Source: DATLCI01 sp046714215 (GTDB lineage: Bacteria > Acidobacteriota > Terriglobia > Terriglobales > Acidobacteriaceae). From it: a DNA stretch of 6,499 nt. The notes beneath the pieces are model-generated. The model was not told where the DNA came from. It saw nothing but the letters and a program-made list of their open reading frames with translations, and ran no database searches. Shown piece after piece: positions 5,528 to 6,499 of the stretch. Location of the stretch: the NCBI GenBank assembly GCA_046714215.1, contig JBKKBM010000194.1, positions 1 through 6,499 on the forward strand, given 5' to 3'. How positions within the stretch are numbered: the stretch's first letter is position 1; each line of letters starts with the position of its first letter. The position numbers and the translations under genes were made by a program.

Positions 5528-6499
5528 TCAGTCCCCAAAGGGAATGATCTTACGGATGCCTTTCTTCTTTTTCTTCTTGCTGCTGGACTCTCCCTGGCCG
5601 GACGAAGACGAATCGGTAGCCTTGGGGTCGCTGTCATCTTTGTTGACGTCGTTGGTGGGCGCGGGCGGAGGCGTTGGCGCACCGCCATCGGAGCGGGGCA
5701 CGGGCTGGTTGGCTTGCGGTTTATCTTTGAGCGTCTCAATGGTGACTTGTTTTTCGGCGCCACCCGCCGCGTCCACCATGGCCTTCACCACTTCCGTGGC
5801 ATTGGTCTGCTGCGGATCGGTCAAAGAAGGCTCACCCACATTGGCGGTGCGGGCCATGTCCGGGCGCTTCTTGAAATTCAGCATGACTTTGCCCATCGTG
5901 CCCAACTCGCCGCGGCTTTCTTCTTCCGCTTTGCTTTGCGCCAGGGCTTCCGGCGTAGGCGTGGGGACGGGCATGTTCAGATCCTGCAAACGTTCGCGGG
6001 CTGAGTCGGCGCGCATCATCGCGGGGTAGCGCGTGATGATCTTGGCATAGGATCCGGCCGCTTCTTTCTTGAGCTGGGCCAGCATATTGGCCTTCACATC
6101 CTCGGGGGCGCGGGCTGCGCGAATAACCTCCATCTGTGACTCGTAGGCTTGACCCAGCAGGTACAGGCCTTCGTCCACCTGGCTGTAGAGGGGATATGCG
6201 TCGACCAGCGACTTCAAGCGGGCAATGGCCGCCGGCCAGGATTCGCGGATGACATAGAAGCGGCCGATGCGGAATTCTCGCTCGCCCAGCACCTCTTGTA
6301 CCTGCCGCAACTTCTGTTTAGCGGGCTCCACCAGCACGCTGTCCGGATACTGCAGAATGAGCTGCCGGTATTCGTCTTCTGCGCGCTTGGCGTGGGTGTA
6401 GTCGCGGTCCGGCTTCTCCATCTGCCGATAGTGGATGTCGGCGACCTTCAGTTGCGACTCCGCCGCTTCCGGCATGTTAGGGAAGAAGGTCTGGAAGTC
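5528..6499 (-). CDS. bamD: BamD-like outer-membrane assembly factor, N-terminus cut by the window edge
   Basis: The minus frame is open from the right edge (first visible codons DFQTFFPNMPEAAESQLKVA) to a TGA at 5530-5528, giving 323 visible residues. Residues 1 to about 175 are TPR-like helices with the patterns of BamD/YfiO: EDEYRQLILQYPDS, REFRIGRFYVIRESWPAAIARL, then AYPLYSQVDEGLYLLGQAYE. BamD is a lipoprotein of the BAM complex that inserts beta-barrel proteins. The signal peptide and lipobox would lie beyond the window. The remaining roughly 148 residues are an unusual low-complexity tail: Pro-rich (VPTPTPEA, GGAPTPPPAPT), then Ser/Gly, six lysines (308-313) and GIRKIIPFGD at the end. 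E. coli BamD (about 245 residues) lacks such a tail. The domain call is good, but the full BAM role depends on the unseen N-terminus. Other tetratricopeptide lipoproteins remain possible. Confidence 0.8.
   Translation of the reverse strand, partial: DFQTFFPNMPEAAESQLKVADIHYRQMEKPDRDYTHAKRAEDEYRQLILQYPDSVLVEPAKQKLRQVQEVLGEREFRIGRFYVIRESWPAAIARLKSLVDAYPLYSQVDEGLYLLGQAYESQMEVIRAARAPEDVKANMLAQLKKEAAGSYAKIITRYPAMMRADSARERLQDLNMPVPTPTPEALAQSKAEEESRGELGTMGKVMLNFKKRPDMARTANVGEPSLTDPQQTNATEVVKAMVDAAGGAEKQVTIETLKDKPQANQPVPRSDGGAPTPPPAPTNDVNKDDSDPKATDSSSSGQGESSSKKKKKKGIRKIIPFGD

Noticed and set aside
5451..6029. 192-residue plus-strand frame starting in the terminator region
   Set aside because: It runs through the terminator hairpin and antisense to the BamD-like gene. 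Its start is a TTG with no ribosome site.

Overview
The window is ordinary chromosomal DNA from a GC-rich Gram-negative bacterium. The best guess is an acidobacterium (Koribacter/Terriglobia-like). This rests on the gene mix, the BamD-type protein with a long Pro/Ser/Lys-rich tail, and promoter words such as TGCTACAAT and GTAGAAT. It is inference from memory of related genomes, because no search could be run. There are no mobile-element genes, CRISPR arrays, tRNAs or rRNAs.

Layout. Bases 1-153 hold the C-terminal end of an unidentified plus-strand gene. It converges on a minus-strand metallo-beta-lactamase-fold hydrolase (150-1013), and the two stop codons share one CTAG. A short divergent region (1014-1091) with a tandem duplication and an inverted repeat separates the hydrolase from a small two-helix membrane protein (1092-1343, plus). 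A promoter near 1392-1419 then starts a probable three-gene plus-strand operon. Its genes are a coiled-coil/C4 zinc-ribbon protein with an unusual C-terminal extension (1447-2502), an exported TPR protein (2529-3527) and an RlmI-type 23S rRNA methyltransferase (3536-4783). A very AT-rich 77-base stretch (22% GC by hand count) carries a near-consensus sigma-70 promoter for an Hsp20 small heat-shock protein (4926-5411). A strong, probably bidirectional terminator (5473-5512) separates hsp20 from a convergent minus-strand BamD-like gene (5528-6499) that runs off the right edge.

How the genes fit together. The central operon combines a probable ribosome- or nucleic-acid-associated zinc-ribbon protein, an exported TPR protein and an rRNA methyltransferase, which is a housekeeping theme. 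Hsp20 is a single-gene stress unit. BamD belongs to outer-membrane protein assembly.

No gene cluster here looks like a new defence or biosynthetic system. The most interesting signals are at RNA and domain level. They are a hairpin that hides the whole hsp20 Shine-Dalgarno sequence (candidate RNA thermometer), an orphan promoter-like element leading straight into the terminator (candidate 60-70 nt RNA), and extra domains or tails on the zinc-ribbon and BamD proteins.
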